Source of the DNA: Leptothoe kymatousa TAU-MAC 1615
Lineage (GTDB): Bacteria > Cyanobacteriota > Cyanobacteriia > Phormidesmidales > Phormidesmidaceae
Direction of reading: 5' to 3'
Length of the DNA stretch: 64,000 bases
NCBI RefSeq assembly: GCF_018739865.1
Contig: NZ_JADOER010000011.1
Coordinates: 248,001-312,000, forward strand
Position 1 is the first letter of the stretch, and the number at the start of each line of letters is the position of its first letter. Below are positions 9,327-19,140 of the stretch, one piece after another. Made by a program: the position numbers and the translations under genes. Below the pieces are notes generated by a model that was not told the origin of the DNA, ran no database searches, and saw nothing but the letters and a program-made list of their open reading frames with translations.

Positions 9327-11144
9327 TCAAGACCACATATCATCGTCATCCAAGCCAGGGCGAGGCACCGGAGCAATCGGCCGCTGATTTAGCTTGCGCA
9401 ACCACCACCAGCCAGCCACCGCAATAATTAGGGAGCACCAGCCCAACAACGACTGCAATAGCAAAAAGCCCCCCACCGCAAACATGGCACCAAACAGTAG
9501 CAACAACGCCGCTAAAACCCGCTGCGATTCCAGACCTAGATTTTGCAACGGTCTCACCCCAGTGCGTTGGCGCTGTCGCCGCCAGCCGGGGCCACCAGGT
9601 CGCACACGACGATAGAAGTCATCTAGGGTTTCGTCAGATTCAGGCGGAGTCAGCAACATAACGGTGACCCACACCACAGTGGTGATGCCCGCCGTGACTA
9701 GCAACCGCATCCCAAAGTCCTGAATCTGAATCACTTTCACCACACTGGTGAGCAATCCAATCACAAAGCCGGTGACCATGGAGCTGAGTTCAGCCGCGGC
9801 GTTAATGCGCCACCAGAACCAGCGCAAAATCAGCACCAGTCCTGGCCCAGTGCCGATGGCAATCACTAGACGAAATACGGTGGCCACATCGGAGGCAAAG
9901 AAGGCGGCGGTGGCGCCTAAGATGGTGACCAAAACTGAGGTGATGCGCCCTACATTGACCAGTTCGGTTTGGGTGGCATCGGGCTTGATAAAGCGACCGT
10001 AGAGATCGTTGGTGAGATAAGACGCACCCCAGTTAATCAGCGTGGAAACGGTGCTCATAAAGGCAGCAATGAGGGATGCCACCACCAAACCCAGCACCAC
10101 CGGGGGCAAAAAGTCGAGCATTAGCTTGGGATAGCCTAATTCTCGGTCAGCCAAGTCTGGGTAAATCGCCACCGCCGCCAGGGCCACGATAATCCAGGGC
10201 CAGGTGCGAATAACATAGTGCAAAATGTTGAAAAACCAGGCCGCTTTTTCCGCTTCGTTTTCATCTTTGGCCGCCACCAAACGCTGGATAAATTCTCCAC
10301 CGCCGTCGCTGCGGCGAAAGGACCACCACTGAAGAAACACATAGGCCATAAACGCACTGGCGGGGATGCCTGCCGCCGTACTCCAGCCAATGCCACCGCT
10401 GAAGGTAATGGGGACAATGCTGAGCACATCGAAGTCGGTGTTGGTTTGGGCCTGATTGATCAGGTTCTGCATACCGCCCACGGAGGAGACAGATGCGATC
10501 GCAACAATAATCGCCCCAATCAACGCTAGGAAAAACTGAAAAAAGTCCGTAGCAACAACTCCCCAGAGGCCAGAAAATCCCGCATAGAACAGCACCAAAA
10601 TGCTAACGACAATCACACTCCACAGCTTCATGCTGTCATTGGGTTCAATGCCGACGCTTTGCCATAGCTCTAACGCATCCACCACTTTGACCATGGCCAA
10701 CATGGCGTAGCCAATGCCGATGCAGTTAATGGGCACCGCAAACAGAAATGCTTTTACTCCGCGCAGCACAGCCGCCATTTTTCCGCCGTAGCGAATTTCC
10801 GTTAGCTCCGCATCGGTCACCACTTCAGATCGTCGCCACATGCGGGCAAACACATAGATCATCACCACATGGGCAATGCCGAAGCTCCACCATTCCCAGT
10901 TGCCAGCGATGCCACGGGAGCCCACCACACCGGCCACATAGAGTGGCGTATCGATGGAAAAGGTGGTGGCGGCCATGCTAGTACCGGCCAACCACCAGGG
11001 CAATGAACGCCCTGAGACAAAGAAATCAACAAGACTACCGGAGGCTTTACGAGATAGGTAAACACCTAGCACCATCGTAAAGATTAGGTAGGCCAATACT
11101 ATTAGCCAGTCAATGGGAAGCATGGAGGTGCAGTTCTGAAGCAA
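9327..11144 (-). CDS. Sodium:solute symporter (SSS) family transporter
   Basis: 605 aa; DWLIVLAYLIFTMVLGVYLSRKASGSLVDFFVSGRSLPWWLAGTSMAATTFSIDTPLYVAG; many TM segments. Confidence 0.85.
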   Translation of the reverse strand: MLQNCTSMLPIDWLIVLAYLIFTMVLGVYLSRKASGSLVDFFVSGRSLPWWLAGTSMAATTFSIDTPLYVAGVVGSRGIAGNWEWWSFGIAHVVMIYVFARMWRRSEVVTDAELTEIRYGGKMAAVLRGVKAFLFAVPINCIGIGYAMLAMVKVVDALELWQSVGIEPNDSMKLWSVIVVSILVLFYAGFSGLWGVVATDFFQFFLALIGAIIVAIASVSSVGGMQNLINQAQTNTDFDVLSIVPITFSGGIGWSTAAGIPASAFMAYVFLQWWSFRRSDGGGEFIQRLVAAKDENEAEKAAWFFNILHYVIRTWPWIIVALAAVAIYPDLADRELGYPKLMLDFLPPVVLGLVVASLIAAFMSTVSTLINWGASYLTNDLYGRFIKPDATQTELVNVGRITSVLVTILGATAAFFASDVATVFRLVIAIGTGPGLVLILRWFWWRINAAAELSSMVTGFVIGLLTSVVKVIQIQDFGMRLLVTAGITTVVWVTVMLLTPPESDETLDDFYRRVRPGGPGWRRQRQRTGVRPLQNLGLESQRVLAALLLLFGAMFAVGGFLLLQSLLGWCSLIIAVAGWWWLRKLNQRPIAPVPRPGLDDDDMWS

Positions 11145-11319
11145 TCGCCCAAATCATCCCACACGGGGTCGCTGTCACCAAAGATTGTCGCAAAATGTCG
11201 TTAATCAGAACTTTGAAGGGATGGAGACATTTGTGAAGAATGCGATCTCATCCCCCCAATAGCCACGAAACCTCCCACTCTCCCCTGAAGTCTCCCAAAC
11301 AGTCCTCAAACACCGGCCC

Positions 11320-11838
11320 ATGCGACGTGTTATCCCCATCCTCTTTCTAGCCACCAGTGCCGCATTGCCCCTGACCTCAGACGCCAGGGCAGATGGCCTC
11401 TCATCGTCTCCCCTAGAAGGATTCCAGCGCTTAGATGACGCCACCCTTCCCACCAAAACCATCTCCGGCAGCTGTCCAGAAACCGTTACCTTTTGGCGTG
11501 AACGCTTTGAATTTGAACATGGCGCCTACACAGGGGTGATGCTCAATGTCGCCACCATCGGGCAAGGAGTCACAACAGTCAGTGACCACCAGGAACGATC
11601 CATCACCTATAAAACACCCCTGAAACCTCAGTTTTATAGCTGCATTGGCACCCTTAGCAGCGGTCCCCATCCGCCGCTCGAACACCGTCACCTTTACCAC
11701 CTTTGGTTTGAACAAGGCCATGTGGTTTTTCGCCTTGACCTAGGGCCCAAGCCAGCGGATGCCCTCCAACTATCCAGCCTTAGCCACCACGAAATTATTG
11801 GCCAATATCCCTACGCCCAATGGCTAGCGGCCCACTAA
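11320..11838 (+). CDS. Secreted hypothetical protein, paralog A
   Basis: Signal-peptide-like MRRVIPILFLATSAALPLTSDARA; alignable with the next ORF. Confidence 0.6.
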   Translation: MRRVIPILFLATSAALPLTSDARADGLSSSPLEGFQRLDDATLPTKTISGSCPETVTFWRERFEFEHGAYTGVMLNVATIGQGVTTVSDHQERSITYKTPLKPQFYSCIGTLSSGPHPPLEHRHLYHLWFEQGHVVFRLDLGPKPADALQLSSLSHHEIIGQYPYAQWLAAH

Positions 11839-11886
11839 AGCCAGGGGCTGTTTAGCCCTAACCGATACGCAAAATTCAGCTAAACC

Positions 11887-12429
11887 ATGACACTGACTCA
11901 ATTTCGCCCCCTAGCATTACTACTAATCAGCACAGTCTCCATTGCACCTTCCGCCATGGCCGAGGGCCTATCCCCCTCCAGTCGCGACACATTCGAACGA
12001 CGAGACGATATCGCCCTTCCCGTTGAAACCACCGCCGGTGATTGCCCCACAGAAATCCGAATCTGGCAAGAATCCGCCATCCAATTTGAAGCTGGGGACA
12101 GCATTGGCATGATGCTGGATGTCAGCACCATGGGCCAAGGAAAAACGGAATTTATGGACAGCCAACAGCAATCCGTTACGTTTCGCACACCGTTGAATCA
12201 GGCGTTCTATAACTGCGTTGGTTATTTAGGTGACGGCAACACCCTGGACGAGGCGGCTCAACACTATCGCCAGCTATACGATATTTGGTTTGGCCAGGGA
12301 CATGTTTATTTTCAGTTTGATATTGGTCCCATTGCTCCCCAGGCCGATGAGAATTGGTATTTTGCCAACATTACGCATCAAGACATTGTGGGGCAATATC
12401 CCTACGTTCGCTGGACCTTTGGGGATTAG
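11887..12429 (+). CDS. Secreted hypothetical protein, paralog B
   Basis: Signal peptide; shares GLS.S....F.R.DD..LP..T..G.CP......GQG.T and IGQYPY/VGQYPY with 11320..11838. Confidence 0.65.
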   Translation: MTLTQFRPLALLLISTVSIAPSAMAEGLSPSSRDTFERRDDIALPVETTAGDCPTEIRIWQESAIQFEAGDSIGMMLDVSTMGQGKTEFMDSQQQSVTFRTPLNQAFYNCVGYLGDGNTLDEAAQHYRQLYDIWFGQGHVYFQFDIGPIAPQADENWYFANITHQDIVGQYPYVRWTFGD

Positions 12430-12443
12430 GATTTGATCTGTGG

Positions 12444-12824
12444 TCAACGGTTATAGGGTTGCTCCATACTCAAGCCTGGAACGATGCGATAGTGCTTCAC
12501 GTTGAACGTACAGAGGGTGGCACTACGTCCGACGGCACAAGCAGCAATTAGGGCATCAATCAGGCCAACTTTGTTAGACAGATGGTATGCCGTAAAGTCG
12601 GATAAAGCTCTAGCACAGTCAGTTTCAGTCGGCCAAACAATTGGTAATGGTGCGACTAGCTGTAAAACCTTGCGAACCTGTTGCTTGTTCTGAGCATCCT
12701 GAATCAACTCCATGACGGCAAAGCCAGGAATACTGGGTAAATCTGGGAGGGAAGCGAACCAAACCAGTGCAGGTTCGTAGCCCCGTTGGATATCAATTAT
12801 GACGTCGGTATCAACTATATACAT
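12444..12824 (-). CDS. PIN-domain toxin (VapC family)
   Basis: MYIVDTDVIIDIQRGYEPALVWFASLPDLPSIPGFAVMELIQDA...VGLIDALIAACAVGRSATLCTFNVKHY. Confidence 0.85.
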   Translation of the reverse strand: MYIVDTDVIIDIQRGYEPALVWFASLPDLPSIPGFAVMELIQDAQNKQQVRKVLQLVAPLPIVWPTETDCARALSDFTAYHLSNKVGLIDALIAACAVGRSATLCTFNVKHYRIVPGLSMEQPYNR

Positions 12825-12832
12825 CTGCGGCC

Positions 12833-13093
12833 CTAGCTACGCTCGCGATTTTCGGCAGCATGGCGTAACTTACGGGCATAGTCCTGGCTATCGGCGATAT
12901 CAGCACGAGAGCTGACCACTCCAATGGTTTCCCAATAAGCGACGAGGTCTAGTCCTGTTTTGGGAGGGTCCTGCAGAAAAGGACGAAATGCAAGTACACG
13001 CAGAATGTACTCTGCTAAGGGCAATTTGAGTTGAGATGCCTCGGCAGATAAATCGCTTTCTAGTTCAGATGGGAGTTCCAGACTAATTACCAT
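12833..13093 (-). CDS. Antitoxin partner of the PIN toxin (VapB-like)
   Basis: MVISLELPSELESDLSAEASQLKLPLAEYILRVL... immediately upstream of the toxin (8-bp gap), same strand. Confidence 0.65.
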   Translation of the reverse strand: MVISLELPSELESDLSAEASQLKLPLAEYILRVLAFRPFLQDPPKTGLDLVAYWETIGVVSSRADIADSQDYARKLRHAAENRERS

Positions 13094-13239
13094 TGCGCTT
13101 CTCTGCACGCTTACATCTGCGTTTAATGATATCGAATCTATCAATGCAACGCAGGATTGCATTCTCGCTTTATTGACTCAGAATTGATAGGCATGATGCT
13201 TATCCAACAGGTATCAGTAGGCACAGGAATTGTTGCCCC

Positions 13240-13464
13240 ACAGATGGCTGCATTGGTGATTTTGGGAACAGCGATACCCTGGATAATGCGGCTCGTCACT
13301 ATCGCCAGCTATACGATAGTTGGTTTGGCCAGGGACATGTTTATTTTCAGTTTGATATTGGTCCCATTGCTCCCCAGGCCGATGAGAATTGGTATTTTGC
13401 CAACATTACGCATCAAGACATTGTGGGGCAATATCCCTACGTTCGCTGGACCTTTGGAGACTAA
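13240..13464 (+). pseudogene. C-terminal fragment copy of the paralog B gene (11887..12429)
   Basis: Encodes CIGDFGNSDTLDNAARHYRQLYDSWFGQGHVYFQFDIGPIAPQADENWYFANITHQDIVGQYPYVRWTFGD*; DNA from about 13298 to 13457 is almost identical to 12263-12422; no 5' half. Confidence 0.85.
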
Positions 13465-13587
13465 CATCTCAGTATCGCCAGTGGCACAGAATACTCTGTT
13501 GCAAATGCTATTCCGAATATCCTTTGCTAGTTTCTGATCGCCACTAATAAACCAAAGGAAAATATGGGTGTCTAACAGGATTCTCAT
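13465..13587 (-). pseudogene. Truncated PIN-domain (VapC-like) gene
   Basis: MRILLDTHIFLWFISGDQKLAKDIRNSICNRVFCATGDTEM... PIN N-terminus; ORF then runs into the antisense of the duplicated segment. Confidence 0.7.
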
Positions 13588-14252
13588 TGCCCCTCAAATG
13601 CACTTAAAATTTCTTCCGGCAAAGGTGCATCGAAGTCATCAGGAACTGTAAATTCTCCAGCACACAGACCAAAGGGCCGTTGTGGACTAGCATTCAATAC
13701 CAAACCAAATAATTCCTGGATCGTCAGCTGCCAATCCCTGGCAAACATGGGTACAGAGATAATGTCATTTGGCCCATCCAATACGTCAGGTTCCCGTTTG
13801 GAATGGTAGATAAAGACGGTTTGTTCCACTGGATCAATTAACCAACCGACCTCAGTTCCGTGTCGCAAACAGTGCAGAATATTTTTCGTTACTTTTGTTT
13901 GGCTTTGATCTGGAGATAGGATCTCAATGGTCCAATCTGGCGCAGCCGAAAATGCGTTGAAAACCTTTCCATTCTCGTCACGAGGAATGCGGTCCCAGCG
14001 AAAAACGGCAATATCAGGAACCGTTGAACGACCACCAAAAGTGCAGCGTAATTAAGGAAATGCATGGGCAGTCCGTTTGGAGTTGACCACCCCGCTGATG
14101 GCAGGAACAAGCGCTCTTTGAATAATGCTATGGTTCCCCTGAGACATTGGCTTCTGGATGATTTGACCGTCGATGTATTCGCTGGCAGGCTTTGTTTCTG
14201 GTAGTTGTAAGAATTCTGTCAGGGTCGTTGGTTTCGATGGTGCCTGCATCAT
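13584..14252 (-). pseudogene. Uma2/DUF820 family protein interrupted by one in-frame stop
   Basis: 223 codons in one frame: MMQAPSKPTTLTEFLQLPETKPASEYIDGQIIQKPMSQGNHSIIQ...AHAFP*LRCTFGGRSTVPDIAVFRWDRIPRDENGKVFNAFSAAPDWTIEILSPDQSQTKVTKNILHCLRHGTEVGWLIDP...; TAA at 14054-14052. Confidence 0.8.
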
Positions 14253-14531
14253 TTGAGAGTATCCCGCTAGCCGCCAGATCAGCGCTCACTCACTATTTTA
14301 TCTAAAAACAAATTGGGGCGGATTTCAGCCATCTAGACTTTGACCCTACTGATTTCATTGATTTCAAAGTAGAGTGGTACGCTCTCAAGGCGGAATTGAT
14401 GGAGAGATAAACCTTGTGCCTAAGAACGCACCTTACATTTTGCTTGTTGCTGCTAAACGCAGTGCGCTACTACATCTATCGCTGAACGGATTCAAAGTAT
14501 TGCAAGGAAAGTCCCCTTAGTGGTGCAAATA

Positions 14532-15287
14532 CTAAAAATCCTCTTGTTCTAGTTCCTCAATTACCTGTAGCCCGCGGGCATCGCCCAGGTTCAAAATAGA
14601 CGCGCGGGCATCGTCCCGCACCCCCAAATCCTCATCGTCCACAAAGGTTTCAATCAACGCATCAATGGCGGTGGCATAGACCACGTTATAGGTGAGGTCT
14701 TTGCACAGCTCCCCAATGGACCAGGCACAGTTGCTGCGCACAATGGCGATGGGGTCGTTGCGCATGGTTTTTACCAATGCCGGAATCGCCTTGAGAATTG
14801 CGTCGAAGCTGATTTTTCCCATTTGCCCCAGGGCACTCGCCGCCCACAGCCGCACCACGGACATATCATTTTCAATGGAGTTTACTAAGGGAGCCACCGC
14901 CTTTTCATTTTGGCAATTTCCCAAGGCCCACACCACCGCCTTACGCACATAGCCGTGGGAATCCGACTGGAGCTGTTCGATCAACGCATCAACGGCAGTT
15001 TCACTCGGATTGCGTCCTAGGGCATAGGCCGCATTCACCCGCACCAAGGGGCTGTCATCCTTGAGCAGCTCAATTAATCGAGGAATCGCACGGGGCTCTT
15101 GAATTTTATAAAACGCGCGTGCTGCCAACATGCGCTGCTGAAGATTCTCTGACAGCAGCAACGGCAGCATCTGATCCGGGTTATAGCGAGGCGCTTCATC
15201 CTCTAAGGGGATGTCATCTAGCGGATCGATGGGGGCATCAAACCCCACCTCGGCGTCTAAAACATTAAGAGCATCAATATCGTCCAT
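14532..15287 (-). CDS. HEAT repeat domain-containing protein
   Basis: AIPRLIELLKDDSPLVRVNAAYALGRNPSETAVDALIEQLQSDSHGYVRKAVVWALGN; ATG at 15287. Confidence 0.8.
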   Translation of the reverse strand: MDDIDALNVLDAEVGFDAPIDPLDDIPLEDEAPRYNPDQMLPLLLSENLQQRMLAARAFYKIQEPRAIPRLIELLKDDSPLVRVNAAYALGRNPSETAVDALIEQLQSDSHGYVRKAVVWALGNCQNEKAVAPLVNSIENDMSVVRLWAASALGQMGKISFDAILKAIPALVKTMRNDPIAIVRSNCAWSIGELCKDLTYNVVYATAIDALIETFVDDEDLGVRDDARASILNLGDARGLQVIEELEQEDF

Positions 15288-15422
15288 GGATGGTAAGCGG
15301 TGAGCAGCCCGCACGTAGATTAATAAAAGTCAGGTAATGGCTGACATCAACCATTACCCCAGATATGTCTATAAAAATGATGACTAGGCTACCGTTGAGG
15401 TAGCCTAAATTCCTCCAGCTAA

Positions 15423-16724
15423 CTAGATGGAGGAGAGGACAGTACGAGCGGCTGCCAATGTATTGGCAATGTCGTCGTCGGTGTGGGCAAGAGAGGTGAA
15501 GCCAGCTTCAAACTGGGAAGGGGCAAGGTATACCCCCTGCTCTAGCATGCCCCGATGGAAGCGGCTAAATTTCTCTAAATCAGCCTTCTTGGCATCGTCG
15601 TAGTTGTGCACCGGTCCTTCGGTGAAGAACATGCCGAACATGGCGCTAATGTTGCCACCGCATACGGCATGGCCGTTTTCGCGGGCAATTTCTAGTAAGC
15701 CGTTGATCAGCTTATTGGTGGTGGCTTCTAGCTGTTCGTAGGTGCCAGGACGACCGAGAATTTCTAGGGTTTTGATGCCTGCAGTCATGGCTAGTGGATT
15801 ACCGGACAGCGTACCCGCTTGGTAAACGGGGCCTGCGGGGGCAACCATTTCCATAATTTCGCGACGGCCACCGTAGGCACCCACGGGCAGACCACCGCCA
15901 ATAATTTTGCCGAGGGTGGTCAGGTCAGGGGTGACACCAAGCTTTTCTTGCACACCGCCGTAGGCAATGCGGAAACCGGTCATGACTTCATCAAAGACCA
16001 GCAGCGCATCGTTATCTTGGGTGATCTCCCGCAGGCCTTCGAGGAAACCGGCATCGGGGGTGACGAAGCCGGAGTTACCGACGATGGGCTCTAGAATGAC
16101 ACCGGAAATTTCACCGGGATGCTGAGCAAAGAGAGCTTTGACAGCCTCTAGGTCGTTGTAGGGCGCAGTTAGGGTGGCGGCTGTGGTGCTCTTGGGCACA
16201 CCGGGAGAATCGGGTAGACCCAGGGTGGCCACACCGGAACCGGCTTTGACCAAGAACATGTCGGCATGGCCGTGGTAGCAGCCTTCGAACTTGATGACTT
16301 TGTCACGACCGGTGAATGCCCGCATTAGGCGCAATACGGCCATACAGGCTTCGGTGCCGGAGTTAACGAAGCGCACCATTTCAATGCTGGGGACAGCACC
16401 AATCACCATCTCGGCCAATACATTTTCGAGATAGCAGGGGGCACCAAAACTGGTGCCTTTTTGCAGGGCGTCCACTAGGGCTGCATTGACTTCATCATTG
16501 GCATGGCCACAGATCGCAGGTCCCCAGGTGCCAACGTAGTCGATGTACTCATTGCCGTCTACATCCCAAATGTGGGAGCCCTTAACGCGGTCAAAGACGA
16601 TAGGCTGGCCGCCAACGGACTTGAATGCTCGCACAGGAGAACTGACGCCCCCGGGCATTAAGTTTTGGGCCGCCGAAAAAATCTCATCTGATTGGGTGGT
16701 TTTTAATGATGTGCTGGTAACCAA
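15423..16724 (-). CDS. hemL: Glutamate-1-semialdehyde 2,1-aminomutase
   Basis: [54 protein letters not shown]...[17 protein letters not shown]...[18 protein letters not shown]. Confidence 0.97.
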   Translation of the reverse strand: MVTSTSLKTTQSDEIFSAAQNLMPGGVSSPVRAFKSVGGQPIVFDRVKGSHIWDVDGNEYIDYVGTWGPAICGHANDEVNAALVDALQKGTSFGAPCYLENVLAEMVIGAVPSIEMVRFVNSGTEACMAVLRLMRAFTGRDKVIKFEGCYHGHADMFLVKAGSGVATLGLPDSPGVPKSTTAATLTAPYNDLEAVKALFAQHPGEISGVILEPIVGNSGFVTPDAGFLEGLREITQDNDALLVFDEVMTGFRIAYGGVQEKLGVTPDLTTLGKIIGGGLPVGAYGGRREIMEMVAPAGPVYQAGTLSGNPLAMTAGIKTLEILGRPGTYEQLEATTNKLINGLLEIARENGHAVCGGNISAMFGMFFTEGPVHNYDDAKKADLEKFSRFHRGMLEQGVYLAPSQFEAGFTSLAHTDDDIANTLAAARTVLSSI

Positions 16725-16942
16725 CGGGCTCTCCTTATCGTTAAATTCGTTTACCTAAGGGGTTGATGACAGCCCGCGATGGCTGCCGTTGTCAATGATT
16801 GCTGAAGATTGCAGTATTCTCAATCCTAACGTTTGTGAGAGTGACGATTGCAATATGTTAAGGAATGTAGCGGTGCGGGTAAAGCCCTTGAGCTGAGACA
16901 ATGGGGCTGCACAAATTGCATTAATGCTGAACTGATACGGAC

Positions 16943-17584
16943 ATGAGTACTCCGCTTTCCTTTGCAGGCGCTATTCCCACTGACAAAATTCGCTACAACG
17001 ATCAGGGTTTAGTGCCTGCGATCGCACAAGACTATCTTGACGGCACCGTGCTCATGATGGCCTGGATGAACGAGGCATCGTTACAAAAAACCCTAGAAAC
17101 CGGTGATGTGTGGTATTGGAGCCGTTCCCGCCAGGAACTGTGGCATAAAGGGGCCACCTCAGGCCATTTGCAAAAGCTCAAGGCGATTCGCTACGACTGC
17201 GATAGCGATGCCCTGCTGCTCACCATTGAACAGGTGGGGGACATTGCCTGCCACACGGGGGAACGTAGCTGCTTCCACCAGGTGGACGGCGGCATAACCC
17301 CCCCGGCAGCGGACACCCTCTCCCAGGTATATGGGGTAATTTGCGATCGCAAGGCCAACCCCAAACCTGGCTCCTATACCAATAAGCTGCTGGCCGGTGG
17401 AGACAATTCGATCCTCAAAAAAATTGGCGAGGAAGCGGCTGAAGTGGTGATGGCCTGCAAAGATGACGAACCGGACGAGATCGCTGGGGAAGTGGCAGAT
17501 TTGATCTATCACACCCTGGTTGCGATCGCTCACCACGGCGTGGACATTAAGGACGTTTATCGCAAACTACAATCGCGCCGTTAA
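16943..17584 (+). CDS. hisIE: Bifunctional phosphoribosyl-AMP cyclohydrolase/phosphoribosyl-ATP pyrophosphatase
   Basis: [52 protein letters not shown]...[17 protein letters not shown]. Confidence 0.95.
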   Translation: MSTPLSFAGAIPTDKIRYNDQGLVPAIAQDYLDGTVLMMAWMNEASLQKTLETGDVWYWSRSRQELWHKGATSGHLQKLKAIRYDCDSDALLLTIEQVGDIACHTGERSCFHQVDGGITPPAADTLSQVYGVICDRKANPKPGSYTNKLLAGGDNSILKKIGEEAAEVVMACKDDEPDEIAGEVADLIYHTLVAIAHHGVDIKDVYRKLQSRR

Positions 17585-17688
17585 ACCGAATCAGGCCGTT
17601 CACCGGCAAGGGGGTATGCATGCCCCTACCGAAATCCTAAACCCGTGGCAAAATAGGGCAGTACAAATGCCCTACCTGTCCTCCGCCC

Positions 17689-18858
17689 ATGGCCATCAAA
17701 CCCTCCCAACTTCAAACGATTCTGTACGATAAGCGTCAGGATTTCGAAGGTTTTGCCAGGGGACAGCAAACGAACCTAGAACGCTACCAAAGCGCATGGC
17801 AGGCCCTGTGTGAAACCGAGGCGGCAGATCTCGACCCGTGGCTCAACAGTCGCCATGGCAACATCGGCGCTCGCCCGCTAGAAAACCTAGAAAGCAATAG
17901 CCATGGCATTTGCCCCAGCGGACTGCAATGGGATAACCGCGAACATAGCCTGCAATGGGTGAATGAACACCTCACCGGCATTACCACCTTTGCCGTGGAT
18001 GGCTCCCAGATTTTCCCGAGCAAAGATCTATCCCCCCCCATTGCACTGGTGCAAATTGGCTGGTTTGAAAACCCCCATACATCAGCCGCAGACTATATCA
18101 AAGATATTCAGCTAGATGTAATGACACCCAAGGACCTAGAACTGGGGGACACGTCCAAACCGTTGGATCGACTGGTGAATAAACACCGGTTCAAAATGGA
18201 AGTGGGCCGTCTGGTGAAGTATATAGAGACGGTACAAGCCCCGGAAAGCTGCCTAGTCTTTTTTGATGGGGCGCTGGTGGCCACCTTTGCCGATGCCTAT
18301 GAAGATGAGGATCGCAAAGAATATGTGGACGCCCTAGTGACCTTATTGGAGGCCAGTGAAACCCACCGAGTGCCGCTGGTGGGCTATGTGGACACTAGTT
18401 CTGCCCACGATCTCACCACTCTTTTGGAACATCATTCTGCTAGCGTTTCGATGATTCCAAAGGTGACCGACGCCCAGATGCTCAATCGCTATATGCAGTG
18501 GGGTGACTGCACAGCCATCTTTCAGTGCGATCGCCAAGGCATCCTCACCGAATATAAGCAGCATAAAGAGCGCGTTATTTTCACCTATCTCAAAACCAAC
18601 CAAGGCTATCCAGCTCGCATTGAAATGCCCCGCTGGATGCACGAAGCAGGCATTACCGACCGGGTGCTCAACTGGGTCCGTGCCGAAACCATTGTCGGTG
18701 GCGGCTACCCCTACGCCATTGAAACGGCTGACCAAACGGCTGTTTTACAAACCAGCGATCGGCAAATCTTTTTTCGCATTCTGCAAGACTGGGCCAGCCA
18801 CGAAGAGCTACAGCTGCGATGGTCTCGCAAAATGATGAGCAAACTACGACGGCGCTAA
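17689..18858 (+). CDS. NurA domain protein (DNA end-processing nuclease-like)
   Basis: FAVDGSQIFPSKDLSPPIALVQIGWF...CLVFFDGALVATF...VPLVGYVDTSSAHDL...; GYPYAIETADQTAVL. Confidence 0.8.
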   Translation: MAIKPSQLQTILYDKRQDFEGFARGQQTNLERYQSAWQALCETEAADLDPWLNSRHGNIGARPLENLESNSHGICPSGLQWDNREHSLQWVNEHLTGITTFAVDGSQIFPSKDLSPPIALVQIGWFENPHTSAADYIKDIQLDVMTPKDLELGDTSKPLDRLVNKHRFKMEVGRLVKYIETVQAPESCLVFFDGALVATFADAYEDEDRKEYVDALVTLLEASETHRVPLVGYVDTSSAHDLTTLLEHHSASVSMIPKVTDAQMLNRYMQWGDCTAIFQCDRQGILTEYKQHKERVIFTYLKTNQGYPARIEMPRWMHEAGITDRVLNWVRAETIVGGGYPYAIETADQTAVLQTSDRQIFFRILQDWASHEELQLRWSRKMMSKLRRR

Positions 18859-19140
18859 AGTAACGGGACATTACAGATTCTCAGATTAGCTCCCCGTATT
18901 TCTAAGAAAATAATTGCTATTTCTCCCCACAAACCGCGATTAAGCATAAATACTTACATCAATCACCATCAAGGTTTAGGCCATCTAAACCCATGCGACG
19001 GCGAACCATGGGGATAGTCAATGGTGTATTAGACAATCATTGATTTTTATTTAGTTTGGTTTCGTTTCCGTACGTATTTTTTGGTTGCCCCCCAACCTAT
19101 CCCTAGACTAAAAGACGAACGGAGGACGAGAACTCCTTAT

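Noticed and set aside
9394-10981. Plus-strand ORFs inside the symporter region (9394, 9748, 10218, 10748)
   Set aside because: Antisense to a clear long SSS-family CDS with no recognisable domains.
13157-13537. Listed 126-aa plus ORF
   Set aside because: Out of frame with the homologous duplicated segment; the meaningful frame is the paralog-B fragment ending at 13464.
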